Below, piece by piece: positions 1-6,205 of a DNA stretch of 6,822 nt. Under the pieces are notes generated by a model, which did not search any database, had not been told where the DNA came from, and saw nothing but the letters and a program-made list of their open reading frames with translations. Position 1 is the first letter of the stretch, and the number at the start of each line of letters is the position of its first letter. The DNA lies in NCBI GenBank assembly GCA_013816415.1, contig JACDEN010000142.1:1-6822 (forward strand), given 5' to 3'. The DNA comes from Planctomycetota bacterium. GTDB taxonomy: Bacteria > Planctomycetota > UBA11346. The position numbers and the translations under genes are program-made.

Positions 1-1410
1 GTGGAATGCGCAGCGCCGGCCCTGGAGGTGGCTGGCGAGCCCTGGGACGACATCGTGCGCGTCGACCGCTCCGATCCGCGCTTCTTCTCGTGCGGCGGCC
101 GCTGGTACTGGCCGATCGGCCTGAATCTGCGCTCGCCCAACGATCTGCGCTCGCACGACAACCTGCATACCGCGGTCACGCCCGACCGCGGTACGTATTC
201 GTACCACGCCTACCTCGAACGCTTCGCGCGTTCCGGCGGCACCGCCACCGAGGTGTGGATGGCGCCGTGGAGCCTGGGTCTCGAGTGGAATTCCTCGTGG
301 TTCGGGTTCCATGGGCTCGGCCGCTACAGCCAATCCAACGCGTGGCGCCTCGAGCACGTGCTCGACGACGCGCTTGCCCACGGAGTGCGCATCAATCTCG
401 TGATCTCGAACCACGGCCAGGCGTCGAGCGACTCGGACCGCGAGTGGCAGGGCAGCCCGTACAATGCGGCGAACGGCGGTCCGGTCGCGCATTCTCCCGA
501 GCTGTTCACCGATTCGCGCGCGCTGGCGATGCAGGACCGTTCCCGCCGCTACATCGTGGCGCGCTACGCCGACCATCCCGGGGTGATGGGATGGAAATTG
601 TGGAGCGAGGTCAACCTGACGCCGATCGGAGCCAACAGCGTCGCCTGGCACCGCCAGGCCGCCGACCGCTGGCACGGCCTCGACGTCTATCGCCACCCGG
701 TCACCACCCATTGGGCGGACGACTATCGCAGCGCCGAGCTCGCGGTGGTCTCGCTCCCGCAGCTCGACTTCGCGTGCATCGACGCGTACTACCGCCGCGA
801 CATCCTCGCCGACGTGCTGATGAACAGCACGCTCAATCCCGCGCGCGGTCTCGCGCGCTTCGGCAAGCCGATCCTGGTGTCGGAATACGGCGGCCGCGAA
901 TTCGGAGCGCCGTCGGCGCAGCTCGCCGCCGAGCTCGCGTGCTCGGGCTTCGCGTCGCTGGTCAGCGGCCACGCCGGCATGCCGATGCTGTGGTGGTGGG
1001 AGTGGGTCGATCAGGGCGACCGCTGGGCGCCGTACGGCGCCATCGCGCGCTTCATCGACGGCGAGGATATCCGCGGAACCCGCGCCGGATCTGCCAAGCT
1101 CTACGCCATCGCCGCCGGCCGCGAGCTGTGGTGCCACGCCTGGCGCCGCCAGGGACGGATCCTCGGCTACGTGCTCGATCCCGAGTGGGTGAAGGACGGC
1201 GTGCGCGAGGACGATCTCAGTCAGGGCCGCCTGCAGGCGGGGGTCATCGATGCCGGTGGCATGGCCATCGAATGGTGGGACGCCGACCGCGGCGAGCGGC
1301 TGTCGTCCGAGCACCTCGACCATCTCGGCGGAGGATTGACGCTCCCCATGCCGACCTTCCGCCGCCACCTCGCGTTCAAGCTCATTCGCGATCCAGTGCC
1401 CGGTCCATGA
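1..1410 (+). CDS. Clan GH-A-like glycoside hydrolase (cellulase/beta-galactosidase-like), probably 5'-truncated by the window edge
   Basis: Seen: an open frame from the first base to TGA at 1408-1410 (469 residues visible). The GTG at base 1 is simply the edge, so the true start is probably upstream. Residues 27-45 (RFFSCGGRWYWPIGLNLRS) resemble the entry strand of (beta/alpha)8 glycosidases that follow a DUF5060-like N-terminal domain. LWSEVNL (200-206) fits the end of beta-strand 4, with E203 as likely acid/base. ILVSEYGG (291-298) fits beta-strand 7, with E295 as likely nucleophile. A Trp-rich WWWEW (331-335) fits beta-strand 8 lining the sugar site. Residues from about 360 form a C-terminal beta domain containing MAIEWWDADRGE and LTLPMPTFRRHLAFKL, usual in these enzymes. 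Known of the family: retaining hydrolysis of beta-glycosides, often secreted. The substrate cannot be read from the sequence. Oddity: the residue before E203 is Ser, where most GH-A enzymes have Asn. Any signal peptide lies outside the window. Confidence 0.8.
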   Translation: MECAAPALEVAGEPWDDIVRVDRSDPRFFSCGGRWYWPIGLNLRSPNDLRSHDNLHTAVTPDRGTYSYHAYLERFARSGGTATEVWMAPWSLGLEWNSSWFGFHGLGRYSQSNAWRLEHVLDDALAHGVRINLVISNHGQASSDSDREWQGSPYNAANGGPVAHSPELFTDSRALAMQDRSRRYIVARYADHPGVMGWKLWSEVNLTPIGANSVAWHRQAADRWHGLDVYRHPVTTHWADDYRSAELAVVSLPQLDFACIDAYYRRDILADVLMNSTLNPARGLARFGKPILVSEYGGREFGAPSAQLAAELACSGFASLVSGHAGMPMLWWWEWVDQGDRWAPYGAIARFIDGEDIRGTRAGSAKLYAIAAGRELWCHAWRRQGRILGYVLDPEWVKDGVREDDLSQGRLQAGVIDAGGMAIEWWDADRGERLSSEHLDHLGGGLTLPMPTFRRHLAFKLIRDPVPGP

Positions 1411-1431
1411 TCGACCATGCCCGAATGACCC

Positions 1432-1536
1432 TAGACCCGCCATTTGGGGCCATCTGCTTCGTTGCCTCCCTCGTCATTTCCACCAGGAAACTTCCTCGGT
1501 CGGACGCCGAGCATCTGGCCCCAACTGTCGGGTCTA
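1432..1536. mobile_element. Putative IS630/Tc1-mariner-type MITE (105-bp near-palindrome with CTAG ends)
   Basis: Seen: CCTAGACCCG at 1430-1439 is the exact reverse complement of CGGGTCTAGG at 1529-1538. Pairing continues inward: TTGGGGCCA at 1444-1452 matches TGGCCCCAA at 1516-1524, and TGCT at 1455-1458 matches AGCA at 1510-1513. About 25 of the first 29 positions pair. The centre is closed by TTTCC (1477-1481) and GGAAA (1486-1490) around ACCA. Each end carries CTAG (1431-1434 and 1534-1537). Known: IS630 and related elements commonly insert at TA within CTAG and duplicate the TA. Inference: a roughly 101-bp non-coding element between two TA copies, mobilised in trans. Alternative: a structured RNA or strong hairpin terminator for the hydrolase gene upstream. 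No transposase is visible in the window. Confidence 0.5.
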
Positions 1537-1552
1537 GGTTGTCGGGAACCAA

Positions 1553-1568
1553 GCGGGCGTCCGCCCGT
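1553..1568 (+). other. GC-rich hairpin downstream of the palindromic element
   Basis: CGGGCG at 1554-1559 pairs with CGCCCG at 1562-1567. A realistic fold is 5 bp with a GTCC loop, extendable by one G-U pair. It is flanked by direct copies of CCAAGC at 1549-1554 and 1569-1574. There is no T-tract, so a role as intrinsic terminator is unproven. It would lie in the 5' leader or promoter zone of the WD40 gene that starts 51 bases later. Confidence 0.4.
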
Positions 1569-1569
1569 C

Positions 1570-1590
1570 CAAGCATCAAGCTGCAAGCCA
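1570..1590 (+). repeat. Three tandem CAAGCNN heptamers upstream of the WD40 gene
   Basis: CAAGCAT (1570-1576), CAAGCTG (1577-1583) and CAAGCCA (1584-1590) lie head to tail, followed by a further overlapping CAAG at 1589-1592. Tandem heptamers close to a start codon can be sites for regulators that bind direct repeats, but no regulator is visible here. The array ends 28 bases before the ATG, so it could also lie within the transcribed leader. It may be chance. Confidence 0.35.
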
Positions 1591-1606
1591 AGAGGTCATT
1601 CAACCT

Positions 1607-1611
1607 GGGAG
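1607..1611 (+). promoter_or_regulatory. Ribosome binding site of the WD40 gene
   Basis: GGGAG ends 7 bases before the ATG at 1619 and supports that start. A second ATG follows directly (1622-1624), so initiation could use either codon with a one-residue difference. No convincing -35/-10 promoter pair was found between 1411 and 1618. Confidence 0.55.
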
Positions 1612-1618
1612 CTCCGTC

Positions 1619-3532
1619 ATGATGCGATCGCTGCTCGGCCTCGCTGTCGTCTGGTTGTCGACCGTTCTGGGCGCGGCCGAAGTGGTCCCCACCGACGCGC
1701 TCGGCGATCCGCTGCCCGCCGACGCAGCCGTCCGGCTCGGCAGCCTGCGTTTCCATCACGGCGGCCGGGCCAGCGCCATCGCCTTCTCGCCCCGCGGCGA
1801 CTGGCTCGCCTCCGGCGGCTGGGATCATTCGCTGCGCCGCTGGGAGGTCCCCAGCGGCCGCCTGCTCGCGCGCATCGACGGTGGACAGCTCGACGTGCAA
1901 TCGGTGCTGGTGGCGGCCGACGGCTCGATCGTGACCGGCAACCAGGACAACACCGCGCGCCGCTGGGATTCTGCCACCGGAGTCGAACTCCAGCGTTATG
2001 TCGGCCACAACCTGGGCGCGATCGGTCTCGGCATCATCGACGAGGGCCGCACGCTGGTCACCAGCGGCGGCGACGCGACCGTGCGATCGTGGGACTTCAC
2101 CAGCGGAGCGCCGCGCGGCGCGCTGGCGATCGAACACCTGCGGCTGGCGGCGATCTCGCCGGATGGATCGACCCTGGCGTGGTGCAGCGACGTCAGCGAG
2201 GATCACGACGTCCACCTCGTCGCCTTTCCTGCGGGTACGAACATCCGGCGCATCCCGGCCGTGCAGGCCGGCGCCTATGCCAGCGCGCTCGCCTTCTCAC
2301 ACGATGGTCGTGCGTTGGCGCTCGGATGTGGCGACCTGTGGGACCGCTTCCCCTCGCTCATCCTCATCGATGTCGCGAGCGGTGGACGACGCGCGGCGAT
2401 CAATCACCAGCTGAGCGTGCTCTCGCTCGCGTTCTCGCCCGACGACGCCGTGGTGGCGATCGGCGGCTACGCCACATTGGCCTGGCACCGGGTCGGCGAC
2501 GGACAGCTGGTCCACACCGTCAGCGGGATCGGCCACGTCGCGGGGATCTCCTTCGCGCCCGATGGCGCGCGCATCGCAGCGGCCATCGAGGACGGCACCG
2601 TCGGCCTGTGGGATGCGGCCAGCGGAAACGACCTGCGACCCGAGGCGGCTCGCGCGACCGCGATCGGTCCGATCGCCTGGTCCGCGGACGGCGCACGCAT
2701 CGCGACCACGGCGGTCGACGGCGGCCTGCGCATCTGGATCGCCGGAACGGGCGCATTGGAGCTCGGTCTCGGCGCGAAGGATCCGATCCAGGCGCTGGCC
2801 TATGCCCCGGACGGAGCGGTCATCACGGGCGATTCCACCGGAGCGATCACACGCTGGGACATCGTCGCGAAAAAGCCGACAGCGCAGGTCCGGTTCCAGG
2901 CGCACCAGAGCATGATCTGCGCGCTCGCGCTCTCGCACGACGGCGCCCACATCTATTCGTCGGCCTACGATGGGACATTGCGCCGCTGCGAAGCGTCGAG
3001 CTTGAAGCCGCTCGCGCCGCTGGCGTCGGTCGACCTCGCCGCGCACGGCATCGCGGTCTCGCCCGATGACCGGCGCATCGCCGTCGCCTGCTACCAGGAG
3101 CGGGAAGGCCACGGCGAGACCGAGTCCTGGCTCGGCGTGTGCGACGTTTTGACCGATCGCCTGCTGTGGAAGGAGGCTCCCGCAGCGGAGATCCCGTGGA
3201 CGCGTGTGGCATTTTCACCCGACGGCGCGCTGATCGCAGCGATCAGCGATCGCATCGTCATCAAGGCGGCGGCGACCGGCGCGACCGTCCGCACCATCGC
3301 AGCCCATGCCAACACCATCACCGGCATCGCCTTCTCTCCGGATGGCGCGCTGGTCGCCACCAGCAGCTCCGATGGCACCGTCGCGGTGTGGGAGGTGGCC
3401 ACCGGCGCCGAGCGGCAGCGCCTGACCGGCCATACCGGATTGGTCACCGACCTCGCGTTCGCTCCCGACGGTCAACGGCTGGCGTCGATCTCCACCGATC
3501 TGACCGCGCTGCTGTGGCGGGTGCGCCGCTGA
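1619..3532 (+). CDS. Secreted WD40-repeat protein, probable double seven-bladed beta-propeller
   Basis: Seen: 637 residues with a signal peptide (basic start MMR, hydrophobic 4-18, likely cleavage after Ala19 or Ala20). Counting by eye gives 14 WD40-type repeats, beginning near residues 48, 90, 131, 173, 219, 263, 304, 346, 387, 429, 473, 525, 564 and 606. Typical units read AFSPDGALVATSSSDGTVAVW. Repeats 4, 5 and 11 are degenerate or carry insertions, and repeat 10 ends in RRC instead of a W. Fourteen repeats suit two seven-bladed propellers. The strand VRLGSLRFHHGG (38-49) before repeat 1 could close the last blade in the usual velcro manner. Known: WD40 propellers are protein-interaction scaffolds without catalysis. 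The mature N-terminus (DALGDPLPADAAVRLG) resembles planctomycete WD40 families. No kinase, sigma-factor or protease domain is fused. Its partner and function are unknown. The putative MITE lies 82 bases upstream and may influence expression. Confidence 0.88.
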   Translation: MMRSLLGLAVVWLSTVLGAAEVVPTDALGDPLPADAAVRLGSLRFHHGGRASAIAFSPRGDWLASGGWDHSLRRWEVPSGRLLARIDGGQLDVQSVLVAADGSIVTGNQDNTARRWDSATGVELQRYVGHNLGAIGLGIIDEGRTLVTSGGDATVRSWDFTSGAPRGALAIEHLRLAAISPDGSTLAWCSDVSEDHDVHLVAFPAGTNIRRIPAVQAGAYASALAFSHDGRALALGCGDLWDRFPSLILIDVASGGRRAAINHQLSVLSLAFSPDDAVVAIGGYATLAWHRVGDGQLVHTVSGIGHVAGISFAPDGARIAAAIEDGTVGLWDAASGNDLRPEAARATAIGPIAWSADGARIATTAVDGGLRIWIAGTGALELGLGAKDPIQALAYAPDGAVITGDSTGAITRWDIVAKKPTAQVRFQAHQSMICALALSHDGAHIYSSAYDGTLRRCEASSLKPLAPLASVDLAAHGIAVSPDDRRIAVACYQEREGHGETESWLGVCDVLTDRLLWKEAPAAEIPWTRVAFSPDGALIAAISDRIVIKAAATGATVRTIAAHANTITGIAFSPDGALVATSSSDGTVAVWEVATGAERQRLTGHTGLVTDLAFAPDGQRLASISTDLTALLWRVRR

Positions 3533-3593
3533 GGACCGAGCGCAACGACGACGCGGGATTGAATCCGCTGCGCGAAGGCCCATCGTTGCCGCC

Positions 3594-4247
3594 ATGAAAG
3601 AACTCCTGGTCCCGCGCGTCGACGACTTCCTCATCACCGGCGACGGCTCGTCGCGCGCCTGGAAGCGCTGCGCATGGCAGCCGATGCGGCGCATCTGGAA
3701 GACGAAGGTCGCCTATCGCAGCCGCTTCAAGAGCGTGTGGTCGAAAAAGGGCATCTACGTGCTGTGGGACTTCGACGATCGTCGGCTGACCTGCACCCAG
3801 CAGCCCGACCAGGGCAACCTGTGGGAGGAGGACGTCGCCGAGGTCTTCATCCAGCCGGATCCGGACAAGAGCCTGTACTTCGAGTACCAGGTCTCGCCGC
3901 TCGGATCCGAGCTGGCCCTGCTCATCCCGAACAACAAGGGCCGCTTCCAGGGCTGGTCGCCCTGGCGCTACGACGACAAGCGTCGCTGCCGCCGCGCGAC
4001 CGCGGTGCGGGGCGGCGGCCACGCGTCGATGGCGCGCGTCGACGGCTGGAGCGCCGAATGCTTCATCCCATTCCGCCTCATGCGCGAGATCGGCAACTGT
4101 CCGCCGAAGGTCGGCACGCGCTGGCGCGCAAACTTCTACCGCATCGACTACGACAAGCGCCCGCCGACCCATTGGCTGTGGTCGCCGGTGAGCGGAAAAA
4201 CCTTCCACGATCCGCCCAACTTCGGACATCTGGTGTTCGGCGGATAG
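3594..4247 (+). CDS. CBM9-like carbohydrate-binding domain protein, stand-alone
   Basis: Seen: 217 residues forming one domain of the carbohydrate-binding family 9-like beta-sandwich. Landmarks in order are a strand GIYVLWDFDD (53-62), NLWEEDVAEVFIQPD (75-89), YFEYQVSPLG (95-104), WSAECFIPF (152-160), WRANFYRID (177-185), and the closing WLWSPVSGKTFHDPPNFGHLVF (194-215). This order and spacing match CBM9-like domains in bacterial polysaccharide-handling proteins. The family binds sugar ends or cellulose/xylan-like glycans through aromatic residues; the ligand here is unknown. Oddities: there is no signal peptide, and the protein consists of the domain alone, whereas CBM9 domains are usually fused to secreted enzymes. 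The ATG at 3594 has only a weak, distant GAAGG (3574-3578), and no better in-frame start is visible upstream, although the frame stays open there. It follows the WD40 gene by 61 bases, so co-transcription is possible. Confidence 0.85.
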   Translation: MKELLVPRVDDFLITGDGSSRAWKRCAWQPMRRIWKTKVAYRSRFKSVWSKKGIYVLWDFDDRRLTCTQQPDQGNLWEEDVAEVFIQPDPDKSLYFEYQVSPLGSELALLIPNNKGRFQGWSPWRYDDKRRCRRATAVRGGGHASMARVDGWSAECFIPFRLMREIGNCPPKVGTRWRANFYRIDYDKRPPTHWLWSPVSGKTFHDPPNFGHLVFGG

Positions 4248-4251
4248 AGCG

Positions 4252-4273
4252 GAGAGTCCGACGTCCGACTCTC
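4252..4273. terminator. Hairpin between convergent genes, likely bidirectional terminator
   Basis: GAGAGTC at 4252-4258 pairs perfectly with GACTCTC at 4267-4273 around an 8-base loop containing GACGTC. It sits just after the TAG of the CBM9-like gene (4245-4247) and overlaps the stop codon of the - strand gene (4272-4274). The position between converging genes argues for termination in both directions. No U-tract follows on either strand, so it may only block read-through or protect the 3' ends. Confidence 0.55.
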
Positions 4274-5453
4274 AGCGTCCGCCCGCCGCACCGGGGCTAT
4301 TGGCCGTTCGTCCGAGCGGCCACGGCGGCCGGGGCGGCGGGTCCGAATCGATCTCGAGCGCATGTTTCTTCAGTACGTACGCGCAGCCGTCCGGCAGCGC
4401 CGACAGCTCGAGCCCGGCGGCGGCGATCGCTGCGATCGAGGTCGGCCACGATCCCGAGGTGGTGGCGAGATCGGTGAGGGCGATGTTGATGCCGATCAGC
4501 TTGCGCCGCGCGCGTTCGCGTTCGTGTCCGCGGCTGATCACCCGGCCTGCGCGGATCTCGAAGGGGAAGCCATAGGGATCGCAGCGCAGGTGCAGGCGCC
4601 CGTCCTCGATCGTGAACGGTCCCCACGCCGGCAGATTCTTCGGATAGCGGTCGGCCAGGAGCGACGGCTCGAGCAGGTCGGCGACCGCGGACGGCGGCTG
4701 TGGATGCGCGGCACGGTAGGCGTCGGCGAGCGCCTGCAGCTCGGTCAGGCAGAAGCGCACCAGCTGATCGCGCATCGTCAGCTCGATGAACGCCGCGGTG
4801 CTGCTGCCCGGTTGTGCGCGCGCCAGCTGCTCCTGCCAGTACGGCAGCTGATCGAGTCCGCGGTAGCGGCGTCGGGCCATCGCGGCGCTCCATTCCCAGA
4901 CCAGCTGCTTGTCGTTGGCGGTCGGTTCGCTGTCCGCCCATTGCGTCAGGAACGCCTCCATCAATTCGGGATGCTTCGCCTCGTAATCGTAATTGATCAA
5001 CAGTTCGACCGCGGCCTGGCGCCAGAGCGCGGTGGCGTGCGGGAGCTCCATCAGCCCGAGCAGCAGGAAACCCAGCGCGCGATCGTGACGGTTCATCACC
5101 GCGCCGATGTTGAAGGCCGCGTGCTGATAGAACGGTTCGTAGTCCGGGTCCAGCGTGGTCAGGATCGCATACAACCGATCGAACCCCTGGCCTCCGCCGC
5201 TCACCGCGTCGTTCTTGCGTTCGAGCTGCAGTTCGAAATAGGCGAAGCTGTCGATCCATTCCAGCTTGGAAACCGCCCCCGCCTGGCCCAACGCGAGCAT
5301 GCGCGCGAGTTCCGGCGACGGCAGGTACGACAGATCCTTGGTGCGCACGGTGAGCAGGCCCGGTGTGAAGCGGCTCGCATTCCACGTCACCAGCGCCCCG
5401 AGCAGGCCGGCGGCGGCGAGCCACGGCGCGCAGGCGCTGACCATGCCGCTCAC
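4272..5453 (-). CDS. Membrane-anchored TPR-like accessory protein of an ABC-2 transporter operon, with C-terminal DPYG domain
   Basis: Seen: 393 residues from a GTG at 5453-5451 that overlaps the permease stop as GTGA; an in-frame ATG at 5444 would give 390. There is one N-terminal hydrophobic segment (about 8-24). LSYLPSPELARMLALGQAGAVSKLEWIDSFAYFELQ (41-76) and LYAILTTLDPDYEPFYQHAAFNIG (94-117) match a family I know as TPR-like proteins ('YLP..E..R..ALG...L..D..WI...YF', 'LDP.F...Y') found beside ABC transporters in several phyla. Helical repeats continue to about 255. Residues 276-310 (GPFTIEDGRLHLRCDPYGFPFEI, then GRVISRG) resemble the pseudopilin-like 'DPYG.pf.id..G.v.S' module, and 320-368 may be a second, divergent copy (GSWPTSI...LPDGCAYVL). 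The tail is Pro/Gly-rich. It is anchored in the membrane, probably with its bulk outside the cytoplasm. Its biochemical role is unknown; the coupling to the permease suggests a partner subunit. Confidence 0.75.
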   Translation of the reverse strand: MSGMVSACAPWLAAAGLLGALVTWNASRFTPGLLTVRTKDLSYLPSPELARMLALGQAGAVSKLEWIDSFAYFELQLERKNDAVSGGGQGFDRLYAILTTLDPDYEPFYQHAAFNIGAVMNRHDRALGFLLLGLMELPHATALWRQAAVELLINYDYEAKHPELMEAFLTQWADSEPTANDKQLVWEWSAAMARRRYRGLDQLPYWQEQLARAQPGSSTAAFIELTMRDQLVRFCLTELQALADAYRAAHPQPPSAVADLLEPSLLADRYPKNLPAWGPFTIEDGRLHLRCDPYGFPFEIRAGRVISRGHERERARRKLIGINIALTDLATTSGSWPTSIAAIAAAGLELSALPDGCAYVLKKHALEIDSDPPPRPPWPLGRTANSPGAAGGR

Positions 5454-6205
5454 AGCTGTTTCCGCCGGACCACGGCGACCGTGATGGTGACCAGCAGGCA
5501 GATCCAGCACAGGCCGTAGACCAGGCGCATCCCGGCGTCGCCCATGTCGATGGGGATCGCGTGCACCGCCTGGTCGCGGTAGGCGAAGCGCGAGAGATCG
5601 GGCACCAGGCTGGCGAACGCGACGCACAACGGCCGCTGGAAGCCTTTGAGGTGGTACATCAGGCCGGGCAGCGAGCCGACCGCGTGGCCGAGCGCGTAGG
5701 TGGCCAGGCACAGCACCGTCGCGAGCAACGGGCTCGACACCGCCGCCCAGCACAGGCTCACCGCCGCCATCACCAGCACCTCCATCGCGGTCAGCGCTCC
5801 GGCGACGGCGAGCCAACCGCTGACCGCTCCGCCGGTTGCCCACAGATAGAGGACGCCGAGCGCGAGCATCGCGGCCTGTCCGCACACCAGCGCGAGCGCG
5901 AGGCCGGTGAACTTTCCGACCACGAAGCGCCAGCGCGCCACCGGCCGCGACAGCACGGTGTAGAGCGTCTTCTGCTGGATCTCGCTGTGCACCAGTGCGG
6001 TGCCCGTCGCCACCGCGACCAGCACCCCGAACACGCTCTGCAGGCTCATCACCAGGTTGGCGGTGATGAGGCCGCCGTCGGTGCCGCTGATCCATCCGCC
6101 GACGCGCGACAGCAGGACACCGAGCGCGTACAAGGTCAGCAGCAGCACGAATGAACGCGAGCGCGTGGCTTCGCGGAAGGTGGCTCCGGCGATGACCAGG
6201 ATCAT
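5450..6205 (-). CDS. ABC-2 type transporter permease (NosY/COG1277-like)
   Basis: Seen: 251 residues with about six membrane spans (near 19-33, 49-71, 100-122, 130-154, 158-177 and 226-246). The cytoplasmic stretch SEIQQKTLYTVLSRPVARWRF followed by VGKFTGL (74-102) is the hallmark of ABC-2 permeases, in which it probably forms the coupling region that contacts the ATPase. Known: these permeases pair with a separate ATPase to export or reposition lipids, drugs, glycans or proteins; the substrate cannot be predicted. The ATG at 6205 overlaps the ATPase stop as ATGA and is preceded by GGAGG with a 6-base gap, so this start is well supported. The 3' end overlaps the next gene's GTG start by four bases. 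Length and span number are normal for a half-transporter, which probably works as a dimer. Confidence 0.88.
   Translation of the reverse strand: MILVIAGATFREATRSRSFVLLLTLYALGVLLSRVGGWISGTDGGLITANLVMSLQSVFGVLVAVATGTALVHSEIQQKTLYTVLSRPVARWRFVVGKFTGLALALVCGQAAMLALGVLYLWATGGAVSGWLAVAGALTAMEVLVMAAVSLCWAAVSSPLLATVLCLATYALGHAVGSLPGLMYHLKGFQRPLCVAFASLVPDLSRFAYRDQAVHAIPIDMGDAGMRLVYGLCWICLLVTITVAVVRRKQL

Noticed and set aside
1402..1416. GGTC...GACC inverted repeat spanning the hydrolase stop codon
   Set aside because: Four-bp arms without extension or T-tract are too weak for a terminator; the longer palindrome 14 bases downstream is the better candidate.
1539..1570. Possible -35 box TTGTCG upstream of the WD40 gene
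   Set aside because: No acceptable -10 hexamer at 16-18 bases; the region at that distance is a GC hairpin.
6..1622. 538-residue open frame on the + strand overlapping the hydrolase
   Set aside because: Arg/Pro-rich composition with no recognisable motif, typical of the out-of-frame reading of a GC-rich gene; the overlapping frame carries the glycosidase motifs.
1444..3069. 541-residue open frame on the + strand overlapping the palindrome and the WD40 gene
   Set aside because: Low-complexity Arg-rich shadow; the WD40 repeats are in the other frame with a good ribosome binding site.
3556..3566. GGATT-G-AATCC short inverted repeat in the WD40-CBM9 spacer
   Set aside because: The one-base gap cannot form a hairpin and five-base arms are expected by chance; no second copy was seen to support an operator.
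4362..5519. 385-residue open frame on the + strand opposite the TPR-like gene
   Set aside because: Antisense shadow produced by codon bias; rich in Arg, Gln and Gly with no domain resemblance.
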